Shown here: piece after piece, positions 25,831 through 33,903 of the stretch | Position numbering within the stretch: the first letter of the stretch is position 1 | Layout: every line of letters starts with the position of its first letter | Assembly (NCBI GenBank): GCA_018242255.1 | Contig: JAFECH010000366.1 | Coordinates: 1-33,903 of the forward strand | DNA: 33,903 nt | Reading direction: 5' to 3' | DNA from: Pseudomonadota bacterium | Lineage (GTDB): Bacteria; Pseudomonadota; Alphaproteobacteria; Rhizobiales; Hyphomicrobiaceae | Notes under the pieces: generated by a model | Databases searched by the model: none | What the model was told of the DNA's origin: nothing | The model's input: only the letters and a program-made list of their open reading frames with translations | Position numbers and translations under genes: made by a program

Positions 25831-25850
25831 CCGGAACTGGTTGGTTCCGG
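25831..25850. promoter_or_regulatory. Inverted repeat upstream of the P450 gene, possible operator
   Basis: CCGGAAC (25831-25837) and GTTCCGG (25844-25850) are perfect arms around a six-base spacer. No T-run lies on either side, so it is not a terminator. It sits between the P450 start and the next gene's stop. A dimeric repressor site is a reasonable guess. Confidence 0.35.
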
Positions 25851-25933
25851 CCTACGCTGACGATGCTATCGCTTTGCAACCATCGGCGTAAGTCGGAAAC
25901 GTCTCGGGAGACATGCGCGAAGGTGATGGAACT

Positions 25934-26812
25934 CTAAACACTTCCAGCATCTTTAGCCGCAAGACTACCGACCGCCGACCAGTCGAGATCGTCACCGCCA
26001 TGGGCAAGCAGTGTCAGAAAGCGGTCGCGCAGCAGGCTGGCGATGGGCAATGGTACGCGCAGTTCCTCGCCTGCTGCCAGGGCCAGTCGCACGTCTTTCA
26101 ATCCAAGTGGGGCGGCGAAGCCGGCGGGCTTGAATTTTTCATCCGCAATCAGATTGCCGTAGGTTTTGTAAATCGGCGCACCGAACAGTGTCGATGTGAG
26201 TATGTCGAGAAAGTTATGCTTGTCGATGCCGACCTTGCTTGTAAGCGCCATCGTTTCGCCGAGCGATTCAATGACGGTGGCGATGAGAAAATTACAGCTG
26301 AGCTTAACGACGTTGGCGGCATCGGCTTGCTCCGAGACGACGAATGTCCGCTGTCCGATGACATCGAACAAAGGCGTTACAGTTTTCACCGCATCGGCTG
26401 CACCCGCTGCAACAATAAAGAGTTTCGCCGCCGCGGCAGCGTCCGGACGGCCGAGCACCGGCGCCGCGACATAGCGCTGCCCGGCTTTCGCATGCGACTC
26501 CGCAAGGCGCTTCGATAGGGCCGCGCTGATCGTGCTCATTGCGACATGGACGCCGCCGGGTTTCATGTGCGCAAGAATACCGTTGGCATCGAAAGCAATG
26601 CTTTCAATAGCCTTGTCGTCAGCCAGCATCGTGAAGACGGCGTCGCCCTTCGCGGCCTCGCCCGGTGTGCTCGCCACCTTGGCACCTACGGATGCCAACT
26701 TGTCGGCTTTCGCTCGTGTGCGATTGTAGACCGTGACTTCATGCCCTGCCTTGATCAGGTTTGCGGCAATGGCCGAGCCCATTTGCCCTAGTCCTATAAA
26801 TCCGACTTTCAT
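25934..26812 (-). CDS. NAD(P)-dependent beta-hydroxyacid dehydrogenase (3-hydroxyisobutyrate dehydrogenase family)
   Basis: Two-domain oxidoreductase of the HIBADH/glyoxylate-reductase (GLYR) superfamily. The Rossmann motif VGFIGLGQMGSAIA is at residues 3-16, the substrate-binding region MSTISAALS at about 92-100 and the catalytic lysine K170 with N174 in NVVKLSCN. R31 after the second strand (VTVYNR) suggests NADP preference. The ATG at 26812 follows GAGGAAG and gives 292 residues, the family length. It lies 40 bp after the membrane sensor gene on the same strand, so they are probably co-transcribed. Confidence 0.88.
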   Translation of the reverse strand: MKVGFIGLGQMGSAIAANLIKAGHEVTVYNRTRAKADKLASVGAKVASTPGEAAKGDAVFTMLADDKAIESIAFDANGILAHMKPGGVHVAMSTISAALSKRLAESHAKAGQRYVAAPVLGRPDAAAAAKLFIVAAGAADAVKTVTPLFDVIGQRTFVVSEQADAANVVKLSCNFLIATVIESLGETMALTSKVGIDKHNFLDILTSTLFGAPIYKTYGNLIADEKFKPAGFAAPLGLKDVRLALAAGEELRVPLPIASLLRDRFLTLLAHGGDDLDWSAVGSLAAKDAGSV

Positions 26813-26852
26813 ACTTCCTCGCATGGTCCTTTCGACCCTGAAGCGCTCAGCT

Positions 26853-28640
26853 TTAAGCCAGCGCTCCGCGCAGTCCGATCTGATTTCTAAGATCCGTGAT
26901 GGTTGCACGCAGCTCGTCGTTCTCGATGCGTGCATAAGCGTCGGCAGCATGTCGCCCGAGATTTTGCAGCATACGCCGTTCATTGGCGTCGAGCGCTGTA
27001 CCCGACTCATGCGGCCCATACAGCGTGATCGCATAGCAATGCACACGGCTCGTCGCAGGGATCGCCAGGATGGGCATATCGAGATCGGCAGGAAAGGAAG
27101 CATCTTTTGCTGCCGCTTCGTTGATGACGCAAGGCTCGCCTTTGAGCAGCGAGCCAAGTACGCTATCGCTAAGGCGAAGATCCGATACATCGCCCGTCCA
27201 GCCTGTGCCGCTCTCATAGCGGTGAAAACCGCTTTCGGTCCGGCGGAACGTTACCGCCGACGACAGCCGCAGAATGTTGCTGGCGCGGCTCGATAAAATC
27301 CGATCGATCTCGTCGCCGGTCTTGGCCTCCAGTATGGCCTCGTCGAGAATCTCTTCGGCCCGGTCGAGCGATCGATTGAAAAAGTCATCGGCAAGCTCCA
27401 CGGCCAATTCGTGCAACCGCCCAATGACAAACAGAATAATCGCGCCGATCAGAAGCCACATCCAGCTCGGAAGTTCGACAAGGTGGTGCAAGTGTTCGGC
27501 CTGCTCGTGCAAGAGAAGGGCAGGCAAGCTCGTGATGAGCGCGAGCACAGTCACGCGCCTGAGCGGTATCGCAACGTTGACCACACGCTGCCGCCGCACG
27601 GCTTCAACCACGAACAGACAAAGTACGCCGTTGAGCAGATAGAGCAGCCCGGCCACGTCCTCGGGAAGAAATAGTCCGTCCCAGTCGGTCAGCAGTGTCG
27701 TATATTCATTGAGCTCGGCGATGACGAAGGCAGGAAGCCCGATCATGCATCCCCACATCACCCACCGCAGACGCTGATTATCCTTCGCCGATAGCGTCTG
27801 TCGCCGCATCAGCAGGATGGTAACGGCGGCTGAACTGACGAAGATCCCGAACAAGATGGTGACGCGGCTGAGCAGTTCTGTGTGAAACCCGAACGAGCTG
27901 CCATAAGATGCCATCAGCGCCACGGCAACGACCGCGCCAAGCCACGGCATCAGGCGTTCGGCGCGAGCCCATTGCGTCTGTAACGTATCGGTTGGCGCTC
28001 GCATTACGAAGACGAGGAGGCCGGCATATCCGGCGGCCTGTGAGATGCAACCCAGAGCGTTCTGCGCCATCAGAATGATCGGCCAGCGCTGCAAGTGTGC
28101 GTAAAACTCGTAGGACTGACCGGGATTGAACCAGATTGCGTACAGAAAAAAGCCCCAGCTCATAGGGCCGGGTTTCGTCCACACTAACCACCCGGCACCG
28201 AGAATGAAGGCGATGCCCGCGATCTGTTGGAGCGTCAGGACGAAACGCACGAGCCAGTTCGACGGCCGGGGTAGGGCGGTCAAGTGAACCTGACGCGCGG
28301 GTTCCGCGCCGTTGGGTAACAGTTCGAATGTCGCCTGCGTGCTGGGAAGGACATACTCGTTGCCGCCGACCGCGGAGATCGTGGCAGCGCAAACGTCACG
28401 ATCAAAGGGGATGCAACGCATTTTCGAAAAATCGAGCCGATCGCCCTCGCGGACGCCTGCGATCCAAGCGGGAGAAGCCTGCGGCGCGGCAAAAGGCCCA
28501 GCAACGTCATAGATCAGGCCGTTGCTGTCGGCATAAAAACCGAACGACCCGAGCGGGCGAACCACGCGCGCGAAATCCGGCAGGATCATCGCGAGCGCCC
28601 AGATCAGCAATCCGAAAAATAGAAGCCGCCCGCGTGTCAT
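26853..28640 (-). CDS. Multi-TM membrane sensor with C-terminal GAF-like domain, no output domain
   Basis: A 595-residue membrane protein. One N-terminal helix (about 7-24) precedes an extracytoplasmic region with a PDZ-like stretch (about 55-120, AWIAGVREGDRLDF). Eight or so helices follow between about 128 and 410, including the DNQRLRWVMWGCMIGLP motif seen in ComP-type sensor kinases. A coiled linker (RAEEILDEAILEA) leads to a GAF-like domain (about 435-575). There is no HisKA, HATPase, GGDEF or cyclase domain. It looks like the sensory half of a ComP-like kinase. It is probably expressed with the downstream dehydrogenase. Confidence 0.7.
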   Translation of the reverse strand: MTRGRLLFFGLLIWALAMILPDFARVVRPLGSFGFYADSNGLIYDVAGPFAAPQASPAWIAGVREGDRLDFSKMRCIPFDRDVCAATISAVGGNEYVLPSTQATFELLPNGAEPARQVHLTALPRPSNWLVRFVLTLQQIAGIAFILGAGWLVWTKPGPMSWGFFLYAIWFNPGQSYEFYAHLQRWPIILMAQNALGCISQAAGYAGLLVFVMRAPTDTLQTQWARAERLMPWLGAVVAVALMASYGSSFGFHTELLSRVTILFGIFVSSAAVTILLMRRQTLSAKDNQRLRWVMWGCMIGLPAFVIAELNEYTTLLTDWDGLFLPEDVAGLLYLLNGVLCLFVVEAVRRQRVVNVAIPLRRVTVLALITSLPALLLHEQAEHLHHLVELPSWMWLLIGAIILFVIGRLHELAVELADDFFNRSLDRAEEILDEAILEAKTGDEIDRILSSRASNILRLSSAVTFRRTESGFHRYESGTGWTGDVSDLRLSDSVLGSLLKGEPCVINEAAAKDASFPADLDMPILAIPATSRVHCYAITLYGPHESGTALDANERRMLQNLGRHAADAYARIENDELRATITDLRNQIGLRGALA

Positions 28641-28901
28641 CGTCGATTACTTTCGCCTCGAGGCAGTCATGCAAAGTCGGGGACGAACAACTTATCCCCG
28701 CAGTCTCCGGCAGTGGTAGGATGCCAACTCATGAAGCCGCAAGGAGGCGCGTTTGCGCAATCCGAAGTTAATGATTTCCTTAATGAATTTCCGAGCCTGG
28801 AAACATGCAGGGTGCCACGTGGGGCGGCAGGCTGGATTTTCATGATGAACATAATATAAAGGCATACCTCGTCTCGGGCACGGATACGGTTTGGAATCCT
28901 C

Positions 28902-30206
28902 ATGATCTCTTCGGCACTCGCCGCAACGATGGCGCGGAAAAACATCCACTACGGCTGGGCCGTCGCTGCCGCGGCCTTTCTTACCATGCTCGTGACCGCG
29001 GGCGCCGTCGGCGCGCCTGGCGTTTTCATCGTCCCGCTCGAAAAGGAATTCGGTTGGAAGACATCGGAAATCTCCTCGGCCCTCGCCATCCGCTTCATGC
29101 TTTTCGGGCTGATGGGACCCTTCGCAGCGGCCTTCATGAATCGCTTTGGCATTCGTCGAATGGTTCTGACGGCGCTCATCATTGTTGCCACCGTACTTGC
29201 TGCCTCAATGGCGATGACCAGTCTCTGGCAACTCGTTTTGCTGTGGGGCGTCGGTGTCGGGTTGGGAACAGGTCTGACGGCAATGGTGCTCGGCGCCACG
29301 GTTGCGACGCGGTGGTTCTCCGAAAGGCGCGGGCTTGTGATGGGCATGCTGTCTGCCAGCACGGCAACCGGCCAGCTGGTCTTCCTGCCACTGCTGGCCA
29401 AGCTTACGGCGCTTTATGGCTGGCGCATCTCGGTAGCCTTTATCTGCGCGGTGATTGCCGTTGCGGCCTTCGTCGTCTGGCTGTTGATGCGCGATCGCCC
29501 CGCCGACGTCGGCCTGCCGCCGTACGGCGCGCAGGATATCGTTCCGACGCCACCGCACACGGAAAATTTCGGCGCGCTATTGCTGACGCCGTTGTTGGCC
29601 CTGAAAGAGATCTCCACAAGCGGTGCTTTCTGGGTTCTTTTCGGCACATTCTTCATCTGTGGGATGAGCACGAACGGCCTTATCCAGACGCATTTCATCG
29701 CGCTGTGCGGTGATTACGGCTTGGCTTCAGTCGCGGCGGCGTGCGTGCTCGCGACGATGGGCGTTTTTGTCTTCTTCGGCACCATAGGCTCGGGATGGCT
29801 GTCGGATCGCTTCGATAATCGCTGGCTGCTCTTCTGGTATTACGGGCTGCGCGGGCTATCGCTGCTTTATCTACCGTACACCGACTTTACGTTTTACGGG
29901 CTGTCGCTTTTCGCGATGTTCTACGGCCTCGATTGGATCGCCACCGTGCCGCCGACGGTCAAGCTGACGACGCGTTATTTCGGTCCCGAAAAAACCAACG
30001 TTGTCTTCGGCTGGATCTTCGCCGGTCATCAGATCGGAGCGGCGGCGGCGGCCTATGGCGCAGGGTTGACGCGCACCGAATTCGCGACCTATCTGCCAGC
30101 GTTTTTTGCGGCCGGAATAGCTTGCCTCGCGGCTGCTGTCCTCATTCTGTCGTTGAAAAAGCCTGAAGCATCGCCAGGGATGCTTCAGGCAAAAGCCGCG
30201 ACGTGA
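28902..30206 (+). CDS. MFS transporter (OFA/monocarboxylate-type)
   Basis: Inner-membrane major facilitator with 12 predicted helices over 434 residues. The N-terminal NIHYGWAVAAAAFLTMLV, the motif A-like loop after helix 2 (FMNRFGIRRMVL) and the second-half counterpart GWLSDRFDNRW are typical of the oxalate/formate-antiporter and monocarboxylate branch. The substrate is unknown. ATG at 28902 is preferred; 28929 is an alternative. Near its 3' end the coding sequence also contains a perfect 12-bp inverted repeat that reads as the copA terminator on the other strand. Confidence 0.88.
   Translation: MISSALAATMARKNIHYGWAVAAAAFLTMLVTAGAVGAPGVFIVPLEKEFGWKTSEISSALAIRFMLFGLMGPFAAAFMNRFGIRRMVLTALIIVATVLAASMAMTSLWQLVLLWGVGVGLGTGLTAMVLGATVATRWFSERRGLVMGMLSASTATGQLVFLPLLAKLTALYGWRISVAFICAVIAVAAFVVWLLMRDRPADVGLPPYGAQDIVPTPPHTENFGALLLTPLLALKEISTSGAFWVLFGTFFICGMSTNGLIQTHFIALCGDYGLASVAAACVLATMGVFVFFGTIGSGWLSDRFDNRWLLFWYYGLRGLSLLYLPYTDFTFYGLSLFAMFYGLDWIATVPPTVKLTTRYFGPEKTNVVFGWIFAGHQIGAAAAAYGAGLTRTEFATYLPAFFAAGIACLAAAVLILSLKKPEASPGMLQAKAAT
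30153..30190 (-). terminator. Intrinsic terminator of copA, embedded in the MFS coding sequence
   Basis: GCCTGAAGCATC (30161-30172), a six-base loop and GATGCTTCAGGC (30179-30190) form a perfect 12-bp stem. On the minus strand the stem is followed by TTTTT (complement of 30156-30160). It lies 53 bp past the copA stop and entirely inside the last ~18 codons of the convergent MFS gene. The plus strand has no T-run. Confidence 0.85.
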
Positions 30207-30242
30207 ACCGGAAAAAGTCCAGACCGCGTAGGCGGCATTGCT

Positions 30243-32666
30243 CTAGTCGATATCGACGGCGCGCAAACGCAACGCGTTTCCAATCACGCTGACGGACGAC
30301 ATCGCCATCGCCGCAGCTGCGATGACGGGCGACAGCAGCAATCCAAAGATCGGATAGAGCACGCCCGCCGCAATCGGCACGCCCGCGGCGTTATAGATGA
30401 ATGCGAAAAACAGATTCTGCCGGATGTTCGACATCGTGGCCTCCGACAGCCGACGCGCCTTCACAATACCTTCGAGATCGCCTTTGAGCAGCGTCACGCC
30501 CGCGCTCTCGATCGCAACGTCGGTGCCTGTTCCCATCGCGATGCCGACATCGGCCGCGGCGAGGGCAGGAGCATCGTTGACGCCGTCACCCGCCATCGCA
30601 ACGGCGTTGCCGCGGCCTTTGTATTCGTTGACGATCCGCGCCTTGTCTTCCGGCAGCACGTCCGCCTTGATGTCGTCGATGCCGAGCTTGCCGGCGACGG
30701 CTTTTGCCGTCGTTGCATTATCGCCCGTCAGCATGACGACATGAATGCCGCTGGCTTTCAGTTTTTTCAGGGCCGAAGCGGTTGTCGCCTTGATGGGATC
30801 GGCGACCGCAATAATGCCCGCTGCTTGCCCATCGACGGCGACGAAGATCGCAGTCGCACCATCGGCGCGCAACTTTTCAGCGTCTGCATCAAGCGACGAC
30901 GTCGAGATGCCCTCTTCGTCGATGATCTTCCGATTACCGATGACGACGACGCGGCCATCAATGGTGCCGCTGACACCTTTGCCTGACGGCGCCGCAAAGT
31001 CGCTGACCGGTGAAAGCGCGACATTCCGTTCGCGCGCCGCTGCGACGATGGCGGCGCCCAGCGGATGCTCGCTCGCCTGTTCAAGGCTCGCCGCAAGCTT
31101 CAACAGCTCGGCTTCGTCGACGCCGGACGCGCGGATCGCGGTGACCTTCGGCTTGCCTTCAGTCAGCGTGCCGGTCTTGTCGATGACGAGCGTGTCGATC
31201 TTTTCCATCCGCTCCAGCGCTTCAGCATTCTTGATCAGAACGCCCGCGCGCGCACCGCGACCGACGCCGACCATGATCGACATTGGCGTCGCAAGGCCAA
31301 GCGCGCAGGGACACGCGATGATCAGCACGGATACTGCTGCGATGAGAGCGTATGAAAACCGCGGCTCCGGCCCGAACGCCATCCACGCCATGAACGCCAA
31401 TGCCGAGACGCTCATGACCAGCGGCACGAACCAGCCCGCGACTTGGTCGGCCAATCGCTGGATTGGAGCGCGGCTGCGCTGCGCGTCCGCCACCATTTGG
31501 ACTATGCGCGCCAGCATCGTATCGCGGCCGACCTTTTCGGCGCGAACGACGAGCGCTCCGGAGCCGTTGATCGTTCCGCCGATCACCTTCGCGCCCGCCG
31601 TTTTGCCGACAGGCATGGATTCGCCAGTCACCATCGATTCATCGACGTTGCTCTTCCCCTCGATGACTTCGCTATCGACCGGAATGCTTTCGCCTGGACG
31701 CACGCGCAGCTTGTCGCCGACGGCGATGGCTTCCACTTGCACTTCTTCATCCGAGCCATCGGCCTTGATGCGCCGGGCCGTTTTCGGCGCAAGATTGAGC
31801 AGCGATCGAATGGCGCTGCTCGTTTGATCGCGCGCGCGAAGTTCCAGTACTTGACCGACCAGCACCAGCACAGTGATGACCGCAGAGGCTTCGAAATAGA
31901 CGGGTGCTGCGCCATCCATACTGCGCAGACTTTCGGGAAACAGACCGGGTGCCAGTGTCGCGACGATGCTGTAGAGCCACGCCACGCCGGTACCGAGTGC
32001 AATCAGCGTGAACATGTTGAGATTGCGTGTCTGGAGCGATTTCCAGCCGCGCTCGAAGAACGGAAAGCCCGCCCACAGCACGACGGGCGTAGCAAGCACG
32101 AGCTGGACCCAATTCGAAATTGTTGGGCTGATGATGTGATGCAGGTTGAAAATGTGTCCGCCCATTTCGAGCACGAACACCGGCAGCGTTAGCACAAGGC
32201 CAATCCAAAGACGCCGCGTCATGTCTTCAAGCTCGGCGTTCGGCTGGGCCTCGGCCGATACGATCTCGGGCTCGAGCGCCATGCCGCAGATCGGGCACGA
32301 ACCCGGCCCAACCTGGCGGATCTGCGGATGCATCGGGCAGGTGTAGATCGTTCCGGCAGGGACATCCTCGGTGCGCGCGTCCGCAGGGTTCAGATATTTG
32401 GCGGGGTCGGCGAGGAACTTCGTTCGGCAACCGGCGGAGCAGAAATAATAGGATTTTCCCTCGTGCTCGGCGCGGTGCTTCGCCGTAGCGGGATCGACGC
32501 TCATGCCGCAAACGGGATCCTTGGCCAAGTGCGCGCTCGCATCGTTGCAATGATCATGGTGCGCGTGGTCGTGTCCGTGAGCAGCCGCGCTACTTTTCGC
32601 ATCCTGATTCGAACAGCAGCTATGCCCGCTGTGACCGTGTCCCGCGGCCGGCTTGTCGGCTGTCAT
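30243..32666 (-). CDS. copA: Copper-translocating P1B-type ATPase
   Basis: Exports Cu(I) from the cytoplasm using ATP. The 807-residue order is: a His/Cys-rich tail (about 9-46), a YHS domain (49-93, DPVCGM...FCSAGC), a heavy-metal binding domain (108-133, YTCPMHPQ and SCPICGM), then eight helices. Catalytic motifs are TGES (347-350), the transport CPC (452-454), DKTGT with phosphorylated D496, HP (534-535) and [12 protein letters not shown] in helix 7 and MSSVSVIGN in helix 8 indicate Cu(I). No classical GMxCxxC HMA domain is present. GAGGA precedes the ATG. It is divergent from csoR. Confidence 0.95.
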   Translation of the reverse strand: MTADKPAAGHGHSGHSCCSNQDAKSSAAAHGHDHAHHDHCNDASAHLAKDPVCGMSVDPATAKHRAEHEGKSYYFCSAGCRTKFLADPAKYLNPADARTEDVPAGTIYTCPMHPQIRQVGPGSCPICGMALEPEIVSAEAQPNAELEDMTRRLWIGLVLTLPVFVLEMGGHIFNLHHIISPTISNWVQLVLATPVVLWAGFPFFERGWKSLQTRNLNMFTLIALGTGVAWLYSIVATLAPGLFPESLRSMDGAAPVYFEASAVITVLVLVGQVLELRARDQTSSAIRSLLNLAPKTARRIKADGSDEEVQVEAIAVGDKLRVRPGESIPVDSEVIEGKSNVDESMVTGESMPVGKTAGAKVIGGTINGSGALVVRAEKVGRDTMLARIVQMVADAQRSRAPIQRLADQVAGWFVPLVMSVSALAFMAWMAFGPEPRFSYALIAAVSVLIIACPCALGLATPMSIMVGVGRGARAGVLIKNAEALERMEKIDTLVIDKTGTLTEGKPKVTAIRASGVDEAELLKLAASLEQASEHPLGAAIVAAARERNVALSPVSDFAAPSGKGVSGTIDGRVVVIGNRKIIDEEGISTSSLDADAEKLRADGATAIFVAVDGQAAGIIAVADPIKATTASALKKLKASGIHVVMLTGDNATTAKAVAGKLGIDDIKADVLPEDKARIVNEYKGRGNAVAMAGDGVNDAPALAAADVGIAMGTGTDVAIESAGVTLLKGDLEGIVKARRLSEATMSNIRQNLFFAFIYNAAGVPIAAGVLYPIFGLLLSPVIAAAAMAMSSVSVIGNALRLRAVDID

Positions 32667-32691
32667 GGCTTCGCGTCCTCACAACTTGAGT

Positions 32692-32708
32692 ATACCCACC
32701 CAGGGTAT
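32692..32708. promoter_or_regulatory. CsoR-type operator 1
   Basis: ATACCC (32692-32697), five bases and GGGTAT (32703-32708) form a perfect palindrome that matches the TACCC...GGGTA form of CsoR operators. It is the copA-proximal site, 26 bp before the copA start codon. Confidence 0.8.
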
Positions 32709-32711
32709 CTG

Positions 32712-32740
32712 TTGACAGGTATACCCTAGTAGGGTATCCG
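32712..32740 (+). promoter_or_regulatory. Candidate csoR promoter
   Basis: TTGACA at 32712-32717 is a perfect -35. With 17-bp spacing the -10 is TATCCG (32735-32740), overlapping operator 2. Transcription would start at about the csoR ATG (32748). The only ribosome-binding-like AAGG is one base from the ATG, so the message may be leaderless. On the opposite strand TTGACG with TATACC gives a candidate copA promoter across the same operator. Confidence 0.5.
32721..32737. promoter_or_regulatory. CsoR-type operator 2
   Basis: ATACCC (32721-32726), five bases and GGGTAT (32732-32737) repeat the arms and spacer length of operator 1, with centres 29 bp apart. It lies between the -35 and -10 of both divergent candidate promoters, so binding would repress csoR and copA together. 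Confidence 0.85.
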
Positions 32741-32747
32741 TCAAGGT

Positions 32748-33023
32748 ATGCAGAAGCAAACAAAAGCCGCTTGCCTGAAGCGCCTGAGCCGGATCGAGGG
32801 TCAGGTGCGAGGCCTCGCCAAGATGGTCGGTGATGACCGATATTGCATCGACGTCGTTACGCAGATTTCGGCGGTTCGTGCGGCCCTGCGCCGCCTCGAA
32901 GAAGAAATCCTGAAAGATCACGTTGCCCATTGTGTCGAGCATGCCATCGCGAGCGGTAACTCCGCGGAGCAGCGCCGCAAGGTTGCCGAACTGATGGACG
33001 TATTGGCCCGCGCGTCACGCTGA
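32748..33023 (+). CDS. csoR: Copper-sensing transcriptional repressor CsoR
   Basis: A 91-residue all-helical repressor of the CsoR/RcnR (DUF156) family that leaves DNA on binding Cu(I). RIEGQVRGLAKMV is the conserved DNA-contact helix. The metal ligands C33, H58 and C62 have the 25- and 4-residue spacings of M. tuberculosis CsoR (C36-H61-C65), which favours copper over the RcnR (Ni/Co) or FrmR (formaldehyde) types. The gene is divergent from copA across 81 bp carrying two operators, so it should autoregulate and control copA. Confidence 0.93.
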   Translation: MQKQTKAACLKRLSRIEGQVRGLAKMVGDDRYCIDVVTQISAVRAALRRLEEEILKDHVAHCVEHAIASGNSAEQRRKVAELMDVLARASR

Positions 33024-33232
33024 CTTGGATCAAGTATGCGGCCGCCGGAAAATCGACTTTTATCAATGTTGAGCGTTTCTTCGATACAATTTGAAATACT
33101 GCCTATGCCTAGATGCCTTTGATTTGCCACGCCGATGACGACTTCCAGCGTCACATATTGAACGACGGAACTGGCGATCCGAGACGTTCAGCCATGACCG
33201 TCAGCGGGAATTCAAAGAATGCGCGGGATGCA

Positions 33233-33903
33233 ATGAAAGCAATCATTCTGTCGATCGTGGCAGTGTCGGCGTTAGCTGGCTCCTCGACTCTGGCATCAGC
33301 CCAGCAGTGGCAACAATGGAACGACCCACGCGGGGCGCCGGCGCAGGATTATTCCCGGTATCGCGGCTACGACGACCCGCAGGATGATGATCGCTACTTC
33401 GACCAGCAGGACGGACCACGCTCCGACAATCGCTACAGTGATCCCGATAACGATCCGCAGCGCTACGACCCCCGCTACAACGGCGGTCGCGACGATGGCC
33501 CTTATGCACCGTATCCGGGACGGCGCGCATACGGCGGCGACCGCGATGACAGATATGGATACGACCGCGATGATTATGGCGCTTGGGATGCGGCGCCCTC
33601 TCGAGAAGAGGAAGACCGGCTGAGCAGGTCGCAGGGCGTCAGCGGCGGTTCGCGGCCCTATATCCGCCCAGTGGCGCCGCCGAAGGTGGCGTTCAACGCT
33701 CCCTATGCGCCGGGTTCCGTCGTGATCGATACCAGCGCGCGCAAGCTTTATTATGTGCTGGGTAACCGCACCGCTTATGCGTATTCGATCGGCGTCGGCC
33801 GTCAGGGCTTTGCCTGGACGGGCAAGGAGAAGGTTTCGCGCGTCGCCGATTGGCCGGACTGGTATCCGCCGGCTGAAATGCGCAAGCGTCAGCCCCGTCT
33901 TCC
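33233..33903 (+). CDS. L,D-transpeptidase (YkuD family), 3' truncated by window edge
   Basis: Cell-wall cross-linking enzyme family (ErfK/YbiS/YnhG). A signal peptide covers residues 1-23 (ending TLASA). A long low-complexity linker (about 24-155) rich in Asp, Arg, Tyr and Gly follows. The YkuD domain begins near residue 161 (GSVVIDTSARKLYYVL, YSIGVGRQGFAWTG, WPDWYPPAEM) and runs off the window, so the catalytic His and Cys motif is not visible. 223 complete codons are present. ATG 33233 is preferred because the signal peptide starts there; an in-frame ATG at 33194 would add 13 residues. Confidence 0.88.
   Translation, partial: MKAIILSIVAVSALAGSSTLASAQQWQQWNDPRGAPAQDYSRYRGYDDPQDDDRYFDQQDGPRSDNRYSDPDNDPQRYDPRYNGGRDDGPYAPYPGRRAYGGDRDDRYGYDRDDYGAWDAAPSREEEDRLSRSQGVSGGSRPYIRPVAPPKVAFNAPYAPGSVVIDTSARKLYYVLGNRTAYAYSIGVGRQGFAWTGKEKVSRVADWPDWYPPAEMRKRQPRL

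Noticed and set aside
32692-32737. Mer-type or CueR operator
   Set aside because: The ATACCC-N5-GGGTAT form and the adjacent CsoR with a C-H-C ligand set fit CsoR; no MerR-family gene is nearby.

Overview
The window is a chromosomal segment from an alphaproteobacterium, most likely Hyphomicrobium or a close relative in the Hyphomicrobiales. This is inferred from the tail of the ribosomal-protein operon (secY-adk-rpsM-rpsK-rpoA-rplQ), an ATP12-family F1-ATPase chaperone, PccB, DUF6790 and DUF1328 proteins, and uniformly GC-rich coding sequence. No database search was run. No rRNA, tRNA, CRISPR array, transposase or phage gene was seen.

Layout. 1-3.6 kb: end of secY, adk, rpsM, rpsK, rpoA and rplQ, with a GC-rich hairpin in each of the three spacers after rpsM, rpsK and rpoA, and an intrinsic terminator after rplQ. 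3.7-7.9 kb: a membrane acyltransferase, an NAD(P)-dependent reductase and a periplasmic HtrA/Deg protease. 7.9-9.0 kb: a bactofilin gene with an unusual C-terminal CSPG/cadherin-like repeat, bracketed by an inverted pair of ~130-bp composite repeats. 9.0-15.0 kb: rarA, a ParB-like protein, a VIT-family transporter, an RluC-type pseudouridine synthase, a DUF6790 membrane protein, a HAD phosphatase and ATP12. 15.0-19.0 kb: a CNNM/CorC-type membrane protein on the minus strand, a DUF2750-like protein and pccB. 19.0-21.6 kb: a small secreted protein, a GST-like protein and an orphan ParA ATPase (all minus), then a small ORF built over tandem hairpin repeats and a DUF1328 protein. 21.6-30.2 kb: accessory metabolism with a methyltransferase, a frameshifted SDR, an alpha/beta hydrolase, a cytochrome P450, a beta-hydroxyacid dehydrogenase, a multi-TM GAF-like sensor and an MFS transporter. 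30.2-33.0 kb: a copper module with divergent copA and csoR around two operator palindromes. 33.2 kb to the end: a truncated L,D-transpeptidase gene.

How genes work together. The first block is housekeeping translation and transcription. The copA/csoR pair is a self-contained copper sensing and efflux unit. Its copA terminator appears to lie inside the coding end of the convergent MFS gene. The hydrolase, P450, dehydrogenase and MFS genes look like an accessory catabolic or modification region with unknown substrate.

The least expected structures are the bactofilin-CSPG fusion between inverted composite repeats, and a hairpin repeat family present at 8.9 kb and 21.1 kb. The hairpin outer arms differ between copies but stay complementary, and at the second site the repeats run in frame through a small ORF at an exact 54-bp period.
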